Source: Euphorbia lathyris
Lineage: Eukaryota > Streptophyta > Magnoliopsida > Malpighiales > Euphorbiaceae
Reading direction: 5' to 3'
Length of the DNA: 64,000 bases
Assembly (NCBI RefSeq): GCF_963576675.1
Contig: NC_088915.1
Location: 6,763,001 to 6,827,000, forward strand
Under the pieces are notes generated by a model, which was not told the DNA's origin, did not search any database, and saw only the letters and a list, made by a program, of their open reading frames with translations. Below, in pieces: positions 9,991 to 22,169 of the stretch. Position numbers and translations under genes: made by a program. Each line of letters opens with the position of its first letter. Position 1 is the stretch's first letter.

Positions 9991-12082
9991 GCACTCATTA
10001 CAAGTGCGAACAAACTCATTTGCATCCTTGAAAAGGGTTGGCCAGAAAAAACCTGATTGAAGTACTTTGGCTGCAGTTTTGCTTACGCTATGGTGTCCTC
10101 CTGCTTCTCTATCGTGACAATGGCTCAAAACAGCCTGTCCTTCCTCTTGAGAAACGCATCTGCGAATGATTTGATCGGCGCATAACCTGAAAAGATAGGG
10201 GTCCTCCCAAAAGTAATATTTTATCTCTGAATAAAACTTCTTCCTTTGGTTAGTGGACATGTTATGAGGTTTAAGTGAACTAGCAAGGAAATTTGCAATG
10301 TTAGCAAACCATGGAGCAGGCTGTATAGTATACAGACGCTCATCTGGAAATATTTCGACAATTTCTGACTGTTCCTTGATGCTCGGATGAGAAATTCTAG
10401 ACAAGTGATCCGCGGCTACATTTTCGGTTCCCTTTTTGTCTTTTATCTCGAGATCAAACTCTTGAAGTAAGAGTAACCACCGTATTAGTCTTGGCTTTGC
10501 ATCTTTCTTTACGAATAGGTAGCGTGACGCAGCATGGTCAGTGTAGACAATGACTTTTGACAAAACCAAGTAGGGACGGAATTTGTCAAAAGCATATACT
10601 ACTGCGAGAAGCTCATTCTCAGTAGTGGTGTAGTTCTGTTGAGTCTCGGTTAAGGTTTTGATGGCATAATAAATGGGCCGGAATTTCTTCTCAATCCTTT
10701 GCCCAAGAACAGCACCCACACAAGTATCGCTAGCATCACACATCATTTCAAACGGTTGTTCCCAGTTGGGTCCTGCCAGTATAGGTGAGTTGATCAGCTT
10801 GCCCTTTAAAAGTTCAAAGGCCTCTAAACAGCTTGTACCGAATGAGAATTCTGCATCTTTATGTAGCAAGGCAGACAAGGGTAACGCAATCTTTGAGAAA
10901 TCTTTGATAAACCTTCGGTAGAATCCTGCATGCCCAAGGAAGCTTCTCACATGATTGACATTAGTTGGAACAGCAAGTTTCTCTATCACCTCTACCTTGG
11001 CTTTGTCCACTTCCATCCCCTTCTCCGAGATTTGATGCCCTAGAACGATTCCACTAGTAACCATGAAGTGGCATTTCTCCCAATTCAAGACTAAATGGGA
11101 CTCATTGCATCGCACAAGCACGACCTCGAGGTTGTTCAGACAGTTCCCAAAGGTGTTTCCATAAACAGACAAGTCATCTATGAAGATCTCCACAGTCTGT
11201 TCCACCATATCATGAAATATAGACATCATGCATCTTTGAAATGTAGCTAGGGCATTGCATAATCTAAATGGCATGCGCTTGTAGGCGTATGTCTCATAGG
11301 GACACGTGAAAGTTGTATTCTCTTGATCTTCACAGTGGATTGCAATCTGATTGTAGCCCGAATATCTGTCAAGGAAGCAATAAAATGCGTAGCCTGTGAT
11401 AGTTCTCATTGAGAACCACTGTGGTTCCTCCTTTCTTTGGCACAACATGAACGTGGCTTGTCCATACACTATCGGAAATGGGGTACATGATCCCGGCATC
11501 CAGCAGCATGATCACCTCTTTTCGCACAACTTCCTTCATGTGGGGGTTCAGTCTGCACTGTGGCTGGATAGACGGTTTGTGATCCTTCTCCATCAAAATT
11601 CTATGAACACAGACTGTTGGGCTAATTCCCTTGATATCATCAATTTTCCATGCAATCGCATCCTTGTTTATCCGCAGTACCTCCATGAGTTGAGCTTTCT
11701 GATCAGGAGTTAACTTAGAAGATATAATCACAGGGCTTCCGCTGGGTGGTTCCAGAAACGCATACTCAAGGTGTGATGGTAAAGGTTTAAGTTCGGGTTT
11801 AGACAATGGCACCGTGGGTATTTCAGGTGGCTCCTGATGCGTGGGAACAGTAGGATCTAGAGGAGGTGTAGGCAGGTTGGTTTCAATGGAACATCCTGTT
11901 CCTTCACATAAATTCACCTCTTCTCCCAAAAGAGCCTCCAGAGTGTCCTGTCCCTGTTCCTGCAAAGTGGAAAGACTTTGGAAATCATCTAAGAAACAGC
12001 ATGTGTCATCACTAGTGTTAGCTCGTCTCATAGCCTCATTCATTTTGAAAATGATTTTCTCCCCATTAATTCTTAAAAATAA
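9973..12082 (-). pseudogene. Athila reverse transcriptase, RNase H and integrase zinc finger
   Basis: Two overlapping minus-strand frames (12043-11369 and 11499-9973) encode RT. It starts with WKIDDIKGISP and continues with [14 protein letters not shown] (the catalytic [YF]xDD box, intact) and [12 protein letters not shown]. RNase H follows ([28 protein letters not shown]) and then the HHCC integrase finger ending CNECQR. The protein ends three residues later inside LTR sequence, so the integrase catalytic core is absent. At the frame change (about 11400-11440) the RT block that normally contains R-V-C-x-D-Y-R-x-L is missing, an internal deletion of roughly 30-40 codons. A TAA separates it from the upstream protease frame. 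Confidence 0.88.
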
Positions 12083-13084
12083 TTATCCCTCACCTACATC
12101 TATCAATGCTTTACCCGTTGCTAAGAACGGTCTACTTAGGATTATAGGAACGTGAAGGTCCTCATCTATGTCCATTATGATGAAATCAACTGGCAAAATG
12201 AATTTTCCTACTTTGACCAACACATCTTCCACTACTCCCCTAGGGTAACATACTGACCGGTCAGCCAACTGAATGGACATTCTGGTTGGTTGTGGTTCTC
12301 CTAGTCCTAGCTTAGCATACACAGAATATGGCATAAGGTTTATGCTAGCTCCTAGGTCACATAGTGCATTTTCAATATTTAACTTGCCAATTGAACAGGG
12401 AATAGAAAAACTCCCTGGATCCTTTAGCTTTTTTGGAAGCTGGTGCTTGTTCTGAAGTATTGAAGAACAGTCCATGTTCAGTTGGATCATCGAGATGTTC
12501 TCCAACTTTTTCTTGTTTGACAAGATATCTTTTAGGAATTTTGCATACGAAGGCATCTGGGCAAGTGCTTCCACGAAGGGAATGTTGATATGCAACTTCC
12601 TCAAGGTGTCTAGCACCTTAGAATCTTGTTCTTCCAGCTTCTTGTTTATCAACCTCATCGGATAAGGTACATGTGGAACGTAGGGTGGAGGTGGTTGGTA
12701 CTTCTCTCCTTGTTCCGCTTTGTTTGGATCAATGGTTGATTCTACCCCGATGGGTTCTTCTTGACCTGGAACAGCTTGTTTCTTCTGTCCTTCAACATTT
12801 AGAGAGGTGCCTGCACACTCAGCATTTGCATAAGTAGATAAAATTGGTTGAGTTTGCTTACCAGATCTCAGAGTAATGGCCATGACATCTCCTTTGGGGT
12901 TTGGTTCTGTGTTAGTTGGCATTATCCCTTTTCCTTTTGATGTAGAAGCAGCGAGTTGATGGACCTGTGTCTCCAGATTTTTAATTGACTCTTGTGTCTG
13001 CTTCATGAATTGCATCATCATGGTCTTCATGTCTGGTTCTATATCTTCATTTGGTGGAACAGGTTGTTTGTAGTGTTGTTGGGG
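12083..13084 (-). pseudogene. Athila gag C-terminus and aspartic protease
   Basis: The minus-strand ORF 13030-12083 carries the gag/protease linker (MAITLRSGK) and the retropepsin-like domain: ALCDLGASINLMP (Athila proteases use D-L-G-A-S here), then RPFLATGKALIDV. It ends at TAA 12083-12085. The frame then continues without a shift into the RT ORF starting near 12043, so a single nonsense change separates protease from RT. Confidence 0.85.
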
Positions 13085-14271
13085 CTACCTCTGGTACTGC
13101 CCTCCTTGTTGTTGCTGATACCTTGGTTGTTCCTGATTAGGCTGCCCTGTCCATCCGAAATTCGGATGATTTCTTGTGGCTGGGTTATAGGTATTTGAGT
13201 AGGGGTTTGGTGGATTTCTCTGATTATACCCCGCATAATCACATTCTGCCTGCTCACCTTTCCCTTGTTTAACTCCAGGGCAGTTGATGTTGAAGTGATG
13301 CCCTCCACAAAAATCACATATATCATTGAACGGGGGTTCTTTATGAATCGATGATACATTTATCTTGCCAAGCTGTTCCACCTGGTTGGTCAGTTTTGAA
13401 CAACATCATCGTTCCCCGCTCTTTTTCCTTCACTCCTGGCGGAGTGCCAGTTATAGCTCGTGCTTACGACTCTCTCAATGAGATCATACAAGGCTTGTGG
13501 TTCAAGATCCTCAGGGTTACCATTAGCAATGGACTCGATCTGGATTTTATAAATGTTGGTCACTCCATTGTAGAAGTTCTGCACTTGCATCCACATGGGG
13601 ATGCCATAATTTAGTACCCTTCTTAGTAATTCCTTGTATCTTTCCCATGCCTCGGCTAAGGATTCATCCTCTTCTTGCACGAAATGGGGTACCTCATTTC
13701 TGAGTTTAATGGCCTGTCTAGGTGGAAAATATTTCATTAGAAAAGCGCTGGCCATTTCTTACCAAGTGGTGATCGTCCCTGGCTGTAAGTTCTTCAGCCA
13801 GTTCTTTGCTTTGTCTCTGAGAGAAAAAGGAAACAGCTTTAGCCTGATCACATTATCTGAAACTCCTCGGTTTGATCTGAAAGTGTTGCACAGTGTGATG
13901 AACTCCTGGATATGCCCGTTTGGATCTTCTGACTGGTATCCATTGAACTGCACTACTGCTTGCAACATTTGTATCATAGATGCTTTTACTTCAAACATGT
14001 TGTTTCCTTCGTTAGGCAACACAATGCACGACGAATTTCCTTCTGTGGTCAGCCTCGAATAGTCTCTGATCCTCATAACTGGAGGATTGTTATTTTCTCC
14101 TTCTTCTTCCTGATTAGGTTGGACTGGTTGTTTGGGTGGTACTCTTCCAGCCATCCTTCTTTCTCTTTGTCGCTCTCTTTGTCTTGCACATCGAGCTCCC
14201 GCTCGATTTCGTCTACACGTTCTCTCTAATTCAAGATCGATAGGAAAAATAGGAGGGCCAGCTCTGCGCAT
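13085..14271 (-). pseudogene. Athila gag
   Basis: The likely ATG is at 14271 (MRRAGPPIF), after the primer-binding site at 14369-14386. The capsid part includes EDPNGHIQEFI and WLKNLQPG. A TAA at about 13756-13758 interrupts it, and the same frame resumes at MASAFLMKYFPP. A one-base indel near 13385 then moves the frame to the segment with CDFCGGHHFNINC, the lineage-typical zinc knuckle, followed by a Gln/Asn/Pro-rich tail. Gag packages the RNA in the particle; this copy is dead. Confidence 0.85.
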
Positions 14272-14368
14272 AAACAGATAGAGAACTCCTTCTAGCTGCA
14301 CTATTTAGCAAATAGATTAAAAACACCTTGTTTCACAGAAATCTTCATGTAATGTTTGTTGCTTTCAA

Positions 14369-14386
14369 TCCCCGGCAACGGCGCCA
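14369..14386 (-). other. Athila primer-binding site
   Basis: On the minus strand this reads TGGCGCCGTTGCCGGGGA, just inside the LTR that starts at 14393. It is the primer site seen across plant Athila elements, and it fixes the element as minus-oriented. Confidence 0.92.
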
Positions 14387-14392
14387 AAAACT

Positions 14393-15654
14393 TGTTGTCC
14401 TCCGAACAGACTCTAGCAAGTGCACTAGATACAAATAATAAAATGATAAGTAGAGTATCGTCTCCACAGGGATTGATGACCAAATTTTACTAGAAAAACC
14501 TTGCAGAACAGGATGTTCGTGGTAAGTGACTCTCTTTAGTTGAGAAATGATGTGATATGGTTAAAACTAACAATTTAATTAAGAGAATCAGGATGATAAA
14601 ATGAGTTTTGATAACGATAAAAAGATAGAACAGGCCAGGACACAGCGGAACAGGATATCTTAAGCCCCTAAACACCCTATTTATTCATGAATGATGCAAA
14701 GTGAAGTCAAGGTTTCTGCTTTAAGGCTCACTTAAGTCAACTCTCGTGTGTTCTTAAGATTCTAAGACTTACTACAACCATAAGCGTCCCTAAGGTTGGT
14801 TCGTTCTTGCATTAAGAATGAAACAACATTTCGATAAAGAAAACCCTTGATACAACCACCTAACAACTCTGCTTCGGGGTTGGATGTTTGATAAGAGTAT
14901 CGGTGCAGATGAGAGCAGTTTCCTATCATTCATCTAGCACTAATGTTCATGCATTCGTAATGTAATAGAAAGCTTTATCAAACACTTCATGAATTAACAA
15001 CATTCATTCATAAATAGAAATTAGGAAACTTACATAACCGGCCCTAACTGAGCGAACCTATTCAAAATGACTACTCACTCATAGTAACGAGTGAACAGTC
15101 TGCTTCTTTTCTACAGAGCTCCAGCCATGGAGTCATCTTCATGGAGAGATCTTCTCTCTAAAAAGTCTGTTGTTTTTTATCAACAAAAGATAAGCTCCTC
15201 TTCCTTTCCTTACTACGTCTATTTAAAGCAAAGGGCAAGGTCAACACAGTACAAAAAGTATCCGAGCAAAATATTACAACATCAAAACAAATTGTCTTTA
15301 CAAATCCTAGATTGCTATTAGTGGTTAAGATCTTTTTGACCCTTGAACACTCAAGGGCCGAACTTTCATTTCATCATGCTGCTTTGACCTGCACTTATCC
15401 GCCTTTCTGCCTGCTGCTACTTTCCGTCCTGTCGTTGTCCATCATCAGAAGTTCCGGCGTTTGACCGCTGGATCAAAGAATGGCTTAACTCCTCAAGGTA
15501 TGTGCGAAACAGGATGCTTCCAGACTGCTCGGCTTAATCTTTTCTTATCTGCACAAAAACCCTTATAAGACCTTCTTTCTTGTAATAAAACATAAAAACA
15601 CCCTTAATTCATTATAAATAACATGTTAAAATGTAGTCAAATTCGTGCCTAACA
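14393..15654 (-). repeat. Full Athila LTR (5' LTR in element sense)
   Basis: The 1,262-bp LTR runs from TGTTGTCC to TAACA. Its outer edge abuts the TSD copy GTACA at 15655-15659. The outer 700 bp duplicates 9291-9990. The 76-codon plus-strand ORF at 15091-15321 lies within the LTR and has no recognisable domain. Confidence 0.92.
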
Positions 15655-15659
15655 GTACA

Positions 15660-18086
15660 CTTGGATCATCCTGCTGAGTAGCAAGGATGAAGCGTTTGAG
15701 ATGTTCTCAACATTGGTTAGGAAACTTGAATATGATAAAGACCTAACATTAGCTCACATCCCGAAGTGATAATGGCGGAGAATTCAAAAATCAACAATTT
15801 GATGAATTCTGTGAAGTCAGCGGCATTGACCATAATTTTTCTGCTCCTAGAACTCCTCAACAAAATGGGGTAGTTGAGAGGAAGAACATAACCTTAGTTG
15901 AAATAGCAAGGACAATGCTGAGTGAGAATAGGCTTCCAAAGTATTTTTGGGGTGAAGCTGTCAACACAGCTTGCTATATACTCAATAGGGCTCTAGTCAG
16001 ACCTATACTTAAGAAAACCCCCTGTGAACTTTGGAAAGGACGAAAACCCAACATTGGATATTTTCGTGCCTTTGGTTGCAAATGTTTTATCCTAAATACT
16101 AAAGACAACCTTGCTAAGTTTGATTCAAAAGTTGATGAAGCTATCTTCTTAGGGTACTCAACAAACAGCAAAGCATATAGAGTGTTTAATAAACGAACTC
16201 AGGTCTTAGAAGAGTCTGTACATGTTGAGTTCGATAAAACTGACCCTGCAGGGAAGATAAGTCAGCCTGCCGAAGATGACACATGCTCAGCTTCCGCTGA
16301 CCAAAATAGAGCCACTGAGTCATTACCTCAAGGGCTGACCAAAGGTAAGAACGAACCTGAAATTATCTTTGCTGACCAATATAATCCTACAAAAAATGTT
16401 GAAACACCTATCCCTGAAGACACTACACTACCAAAGGAGATCAAGTTTCCAAGAGGACACTCTGAAAGTAGCATTCTTGATGTCGTTGAGAACACCCTGA
16501 TGACCAGAAATCAACGCAGGAGATATCTCAATAATGTAGCCTTCGTGTCAGTTCTTGAACCAAGAAACTTCTCAGAAGCTGAGAACGACGAATTCTGGAT
16601 AAATGCGATGCAAGAGGAGCTCGATCAATTCAAGAGAAATGAAGTATGGGATTTAGTGCCTAAACCAAAAAATCAAAAGACCATAGGAACAAAATGGGTA
16701 TTCTGTAATAAGCTAGATGAACAAGGAAACGTAGTCAGGAACAAAGCAAGACTTGTAGCTCAAGGTTACAGTCAGCAAGAAGGTATTGACTATGGTGAGA
16801 CCTTCGCACCCGTAGCTAGATTAGAAGCTATAAGAATATTGTGTGCGTATGCTAGCTTTATGAATTTTAAATTGTTCCAAATGGATGTTAAAAGTGCATT
16901 TCTTAATGGAGTTATAAATGAAGAGGTTTATGTTAGTCAGCCTCCCGGGTTTGAGGATCCAAAATTCCCAAACCATGTTTATAAACTCAAAAAGGCACTG
17001 TACGGCCTGAAGCAAGCACCACGTGGTTGGTACGAAAGGCTGACCAGCTTTCTGCTGACCAGAAACTATGTCAGATGAAAAGCTGACACAACCTTATTCA
17101 TTAAGAAAAAGGGTAAAGATACCCTATTGGCACATATATATGTTGACAATATTATTTTTGGTGCTACTAATGAGTCAATGTGCAAGGAATTGAGCAAGCA
17201 GATGCAAACTGAGTTTAAGATGTCAATGATGGGAGAACTCAACTTCTTCCTTGGACTTCAAATCAAACAAGGAAAGAATTACATCTTAATTTACCAGACA
17301 AAGTATGCCAATGAGATATTGAGGAAATTTGATATGGAAAATTGTAAGCCAATATCTACCCCAATGGGTACTGACACTGTGCTTTGTGCTGATGAAAAAG
17401 GTAAGTCAGTAGACAGCAAATTATATCGAGGTATGATAGGCTCTCTACTCTATCTAACGACAAGTAGGCCAGATATACAGTACTCAGTATGTTACTGCGC
17501 AAGATATCAAGCTGACCCTAAGGAATCTCATTACATAGCCGTAAAAAGAATCCTTAGATATTTGCAAAGCTCAGTGAATGCAGGTTTATGGTATCCCAAC
17601 ACGAACGATTTCACACTCGTTGGATACACTGACGCTGACTATGGACAAGACAAGCTTGAGCGGAAAAGCACTTCAGGAGGATGTCATTTCCTTGGAAGTT
17701 GTCTAGTGTCTTGGTTCAGTAAGAAGTAGTCGTCAGTTGCCCTGTCAACAACTGAAGCTGAGTACATTGCTGCTGGAAGCTGTGTTGCACAAGTCCTATG
17801 GATCAAGCAACAACTGGATGATTATGGAGTTCAAACGAAAACAATAGAAGTCAAATGTGACAACAAAAGTGCCATTGACTTGTCAAAGAATCCAATCCAA
17901 CACAGCATGATGAAGCATGTCAGCATAAGGCATCACTTCATCAGAGATCATGTACTCAAAGGTGAGATCAAGCTGACCTATGTTCCAACAGATGAACAGC
18001 TTGCAGATATCTTCATGAAGCCGTTGGCTCATGAGCAGTTCAGCATACTAAGGGAAGCTATCGGTATGTCTAATCCTCTTCAATAA
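15660..18086 (+). pseudogene. Sirevirus-type integrase C-terminal half, RT and RNase H
   Basis: This is the continuation of the Sirevirus pol after the nested element. Integrase resumes (TWIILLSSKDEAFEMF). One extra C near 15759-15762 shifts the frame just before the expected SDNGGEF block. ERKN supplies the catalytic Glu and YFWGEAV follows. RT is well preserved ([41 protein letters not shown]), but its catalytic box at 17139-17150 reads YVDN instead of YVDD. RNase H ends with KPLAHEQF. From 15915 to 18086 the frame is constant and broken only by TGA 17076-17078 and TAG 17727-17729. Confidence 0.9.
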
Positions 18087-18607
18087 AATTCTGAGTAAAA
18101 TGAATGTTGAGTGATTATATCATGACGAGTGATTATTACATGTTGAGTAACTGTCATATGCTGAGTAGATATGAATGCTATGAAATCACTATTTGCTGAG
18201 TTGCTATATATATATTGAGTGATTGCTAAATGCTGAGTTACTACACATGATATGAATCTCTTCTACACTAAACTATACACTCAGAACCCTAAACGTTTAG
18301 TATCCTAGATGCTGAGTAAAACAACTTGCGAAATTAATGTTTGCACGTGTATTTAAGTAACCACCTAGGATGACGTAAGCGTAATGATTAGAAACCCATG
18401 CGCCGAATGTGTCATTAATGTCAGAATGAAATGTCGTTGATTGATTCAAAAACGAACCGCCATTCTGACCTATCAGATCAATATGCACCGGCTATAAATA
18501 GTGGACGATTTCCCACTAATCCCTCTTTACGCTTGGAAATTTCGCACTTGATCTCTCTCTTTGAATTCTCAAATCTTCTAAGTTTCTAAAAAATCCTCAA
18601 GAACACC
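18087..18607 (+). other. Spacer between pol and ORF3 with GCTGAGT-type repeats
   Basis: Between pol and the third ORF, 18087-18260 carries TTGAGTGA / GCTGAGT words about every 20-25 bases, a degenerate short repeat field. The second half becomes CT-rich like a plant 5' leader. It contains the TATA box described separately. Confidence 0.6.
18493..18500 (+). promoter_or_regulatory. Candidate internal TATA box for Sirevirus ORF3
   Basis: TATAAATA lies 108 bases before the ORF3 ATG (18608) in a GC-moderate context (GGC TATAAATA GTGG). It is followed by a CT-rich leader (CTCTCTCTTTG). The spacing fits a plant core promoter with a start site near 18525-18530. That the box drives a separate ORF3 transcript is inferred from position only. 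Confidence 0.5.
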
Positions 18608-21600
18608 ATGTCGAACGATTCCCAGAATATCTCCGGTGAGCAATATGATGACAAACGCTCCGACATTAATCCTCCCTCTCCTATTGAGCAGGAATATCAC
18701 GAGACTTCCTCAGAGTCTCAGGAACAGACCCATGGTCAGCGTGACCAACCGATGCCCGAGGTCAGCATCCTCGGTGAAAACCCTCGCACTGACCAAACGA
18801 CTCCTTCGAAGAAAAAGAAGAAAAACAAGCAGCCTAGAGAAAGAAAGTTCTTTCAAGTCTTCAGCAGTATCAAAAACCTAAACGTCTATCACTCTCGATG
18901 ATTTTCCAGGAGCTTCATCGAAGAAGAAAAACCCTTCTGCGACTGGATTTCAAAGAATGGGTGGACCACCCTCTTCTCTCTCCCCGGAACAACTTATCCA
19001 CAATTGGTAAAGGAATTCTACGTGAACCTAAAAGTCACTGATGACGACGATGACTATTTGGTCACCAAGGTTAAGAATAAGGAGATCACCATCACCCCCT
19101 CTTACCTTGCTATCCTGCTAAAACTTAAAGCAGAAGGTGCAGAACTGCGTTGCACAAATGATTATAAGCGGGTTGAGTACGTTGCCGAGTTCTGTAAACC
19201 CAAAAACCACAAAGGTGAGATCTCCAGTACCAGCATGGGTCAGCCTAAAAAACAAGCACACTACATCCTGACCAACTACCTCTTTCCCAAGGTCAACTCC
19301 TCCTCCTCAGCCTCAAACTTTGAGCAGTGCTTCATCTGGCACATGCTGAACTACAAGCCGCTCAACATGCCCATCTTTCTCATTAGGGTTTTTCAAAGCA
19401 GCACTGGGATCCTCAGGATGGGTTCTCTCATCACCAAAATACTTCAGGATCACCAGGTCAGCTTAAAGGGGGAAATTGATGTAGAGGGCACTGAGATCAC
19501 CTCAGCAATTCTGTTCGGGCTAGCCCATAGTCTTCCTATCAAATCCAAGAAAGGAAAGGAGGCTATGGTTGAAGAAGCACCTGCTGAGGGAGCTATGGCT
19601 GAAGAAGCACCTGCTGAGTTACCTCAGAAAGGAAATGGAGTTATGGTTGAAGCAGCACTTGCTGAGCAAACCAGAAAGGAAAGGAAGAGGAAAGCTGACC
19701 CATCCTCAACACTGACAGCCAAAGACATTAATCGAACTGTGAAAAAGATTAGGCAGGCGACAAGAGAGAAGAAAGCTGCTCCTGCTGAGCCAGCTCAAGA
19801 GGAACCAAAGTCAGCTGAGAAAAGGAAGAAGAGAGCTGACCCTGAGGAAGAAAGTGAGGAGACTCCTGAGCAACCCCTAAAGAGGAAGAAGACCTCTGGG
19901 ATGACACCTTTGGAAGCTGCCCCCCTTGACTTTGTCATCACCGAGGATTCTCAGTTCCTGCGAGCTCAGGAGATCGACCTAGAAAAGACACCTTGTGATC
20001 AAGAGGAAGAACAAGATTGCACTGATGAACAGCCTGAAGCTGATCAGAGGGAGACTGCTGAGAAAAGTAACACAGCTGCTGCTGAGCAAGCTGATAAGCA
20101 AGGAGCTAAGTCTCCAGTAAAGGACAAGGTTGTGGAGAACCTCTATGCTGACCTTGGACTCACCTCCTCTTCTGAGTCCCCAGAGTCTATTGTTGCTGAC
20201 CCTTCTCCTCAAACCAAAACTCAAAAGGGCAGTACGGAATAGCGGTTCAAACGAAAAGCTCAGAAGCCCAACGTCATAGACTTGTTGGATGATCTCCGCT
20301 GAGGGACCCCATCACTGACTTAACTGGGCTCCAATTCCAATAGTTCACCGACATCACTGAACCCACTCCGAATCAAGTAAAAGAAAAGCAAGCCTCTGTT
20401 TCTCAAGCTGAGGAACAAGTCGACCCAAAAGTCACTATGGGCCAAGCTTCTGCCGACACCTCTGCTCCACCTTCCACTGAGCAAGTGCTCGAAGTTCCTG
20501 CTGCTCAACACAATGAGTTAGCAAAGGAAACTCCTCCTGCTAAAGACAGTTATGAGTTGCCTCAACCTCAAGTTTCAACTCAACTCCAGACTAACCCTGA
20601 GCAGGTTAATAATACTGCTGAGCAAACACTCCCATCTTCTACTGAGCAGCTGGTAAGCCAGTCAGCTCCTGCTGATGACCTAAATAATGAAAGTGCCGCC
20701 ACTGATCATGCTGGCACTTCTACTTCTGGGCAGCACCAAAGTACTCCACCACCTGCTGCTAACCAGAAAATGGCCCCTGAGACAACACAGAACCAGTCTG
20801 AAGATGATTCCTACAATTTTCTTAATGCCTCTGAGTCAGGCTGGCGAATCATCAACTCAGCTCATATGCTTCTCCAAGCAATAGATTAGTCTCACGCCGA
20901 TGCTGCTGGGCCCACTCCTACTGAGCCAACTCAAATGTCCTCCGTCACACAACTCTTGATCGAACTCAAAGGTCTTAAGGAGCTGATGAGTGTTATGACT
21001 TCTTTGGTCTCTCAGCAACCCAAGCAAGAATTCATGGTCAAGCTGGCCGAACTTCAGCTAATGATGGTCAATCACATGGACTCAATCAAAGGGAAACTCA
21101 ATGCCCTATCTTCTGTGAACTCATCATCCGCAACTTCTGTTGAAGTCACTCAGCACTTCACCCAGCTGACCACCGAGCTAACTGGAGCTCGTGAACTTAT
21201 CTCCTCCACTTCTTAATGCTCCATTGAACAGATGGGTGAAGCCATTCGCCTACTCAACCTGAGAAAAGAAGAAATGGACACTGACCAAGTAAAGACCAAT
21301 GATATACTTCACTGCACCCGATCAACACTAGTGCATGTTCGGCATATCAATGCTCAGCGTCATTCGTATGATTCTTCAATGCTCCGGATGTACTATCAAT
21401 CCTATGCACAAATGACGGACTCCATTACTTGGATTGGGAAGTCATTTGAGTTTTTACTCAGTATGCTCAGCGCACACATTAAAATCCCCTCTTCAAGTAT
21501 GGCCGATGGCATGCAGGTCTTTAAGGGTCTTAAAGAAAGTACGAGTCACATGCAACAGTATTCCACCATACTGACTCGTGCTGTTCAAAAGGGGCAATTC

Positions 21601-21798
21601 TATGCTCCTCCCTTTCAGCCTGGTGGTGCTGGCAAAACAGGGGAGAAAGATAAGCAGCCAGCTGACGGAACTCAACGTCAAACTCAGCAGAAGCCTCCTG
21701 GCTCAACTTCTGATGTCCCGGGCAACCAAAGTCAGCAACAAAGAACAGCCAAGCCCAAAGCCAAAGCTAACCAAGTTCAAGCCAATATCAAAAAGTAG
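18608..21798 (+). pseudogene. Sirevirus-type third ORF (env-like position)
   Basis: A long ORF downstream of RNase H is a known Sirevirus feature, often called env-like; its function is not established. The ATG at 18608 opens a Ser/Gln/Pro-rich start. A conserved-looking globular block follows (CDWISKNGWTTLF, KEITITPSYLA, FIWHMLNY), then a long low-complexity tract rich in Ala-Glu-Glu, Lys and Gln, then a helical C-terminal third with heptad-like Leu spacing (about 20935-21550). Stops at 18899, 20240, 20887 and 21214 and one frame change near 20240-20440 break it. I see no signal peptide or transmembrane helix, so a true envelope role is not supported. Confidence 0.75.
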
Positions 21799-22169
21799 AA
21801 CTAGAACTAGACTTAGCTTGAGACTTGTATTCTGTATCTAGCATATTTTCTTTGTTAAGCTGACTATCTATATATATAAGCATCCTTTCTACAAACTGTC
21901 TTTATATATGCGATGCTTACTTGCTGTGTTTATATGCTAATCTGTCTCATGTAACTACCCATTGTACAACAATCAATTAAAACTTGTGAACATAAAAATT
22001 AAACAAGTGAAAAATACTCAACGCACTTCAACTCTGATACCTAAAACTTAACCAAGTATCAAAACCGAGTAAAATAAAAATGTTCCAAGTATTTACCTAC
22101 TTTTGAAACTGACCTTAGACTCTTTTCAATTAAATCTTAGAAGGTTTAGAATTGAACTAAGTCAGTAGA

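Larger units (their letters stand above)
9291..15654 (-). mobile_element. Athila-type Ty3/gypsy element nested in Sirevirus integrase, TSD GTACA
   Basis: The element is bounded by TGTTGTCC at 9291 and TAACA at 15654, with GTACA at 9286-9290 and again at 15655-15659. Its genes read on the minus strand: gag, protease, RT, RNase H and only the zinc finger of integrase. The minus-strand primer-binding site TGGCGCCGTTGCCGGGGA (14369-14386) and protein types match the Athila lineage. It is 6.4 kb, short for the lineage, because integrase, the polypurine tract and the inner part of the LTR at 9291 are deleted. Confidence 0.92.

Noticed and set aside
10673..14229. Several plus-strand ORFs
   Set aside because: They are shadows of the minus-strand Athila gag-pol.
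18608..21798. Calling ORF3 a true envelope gene
   Set aside because: No signal peptide, transmembrane segment or cleavage site is visible, so only the position is env-like.
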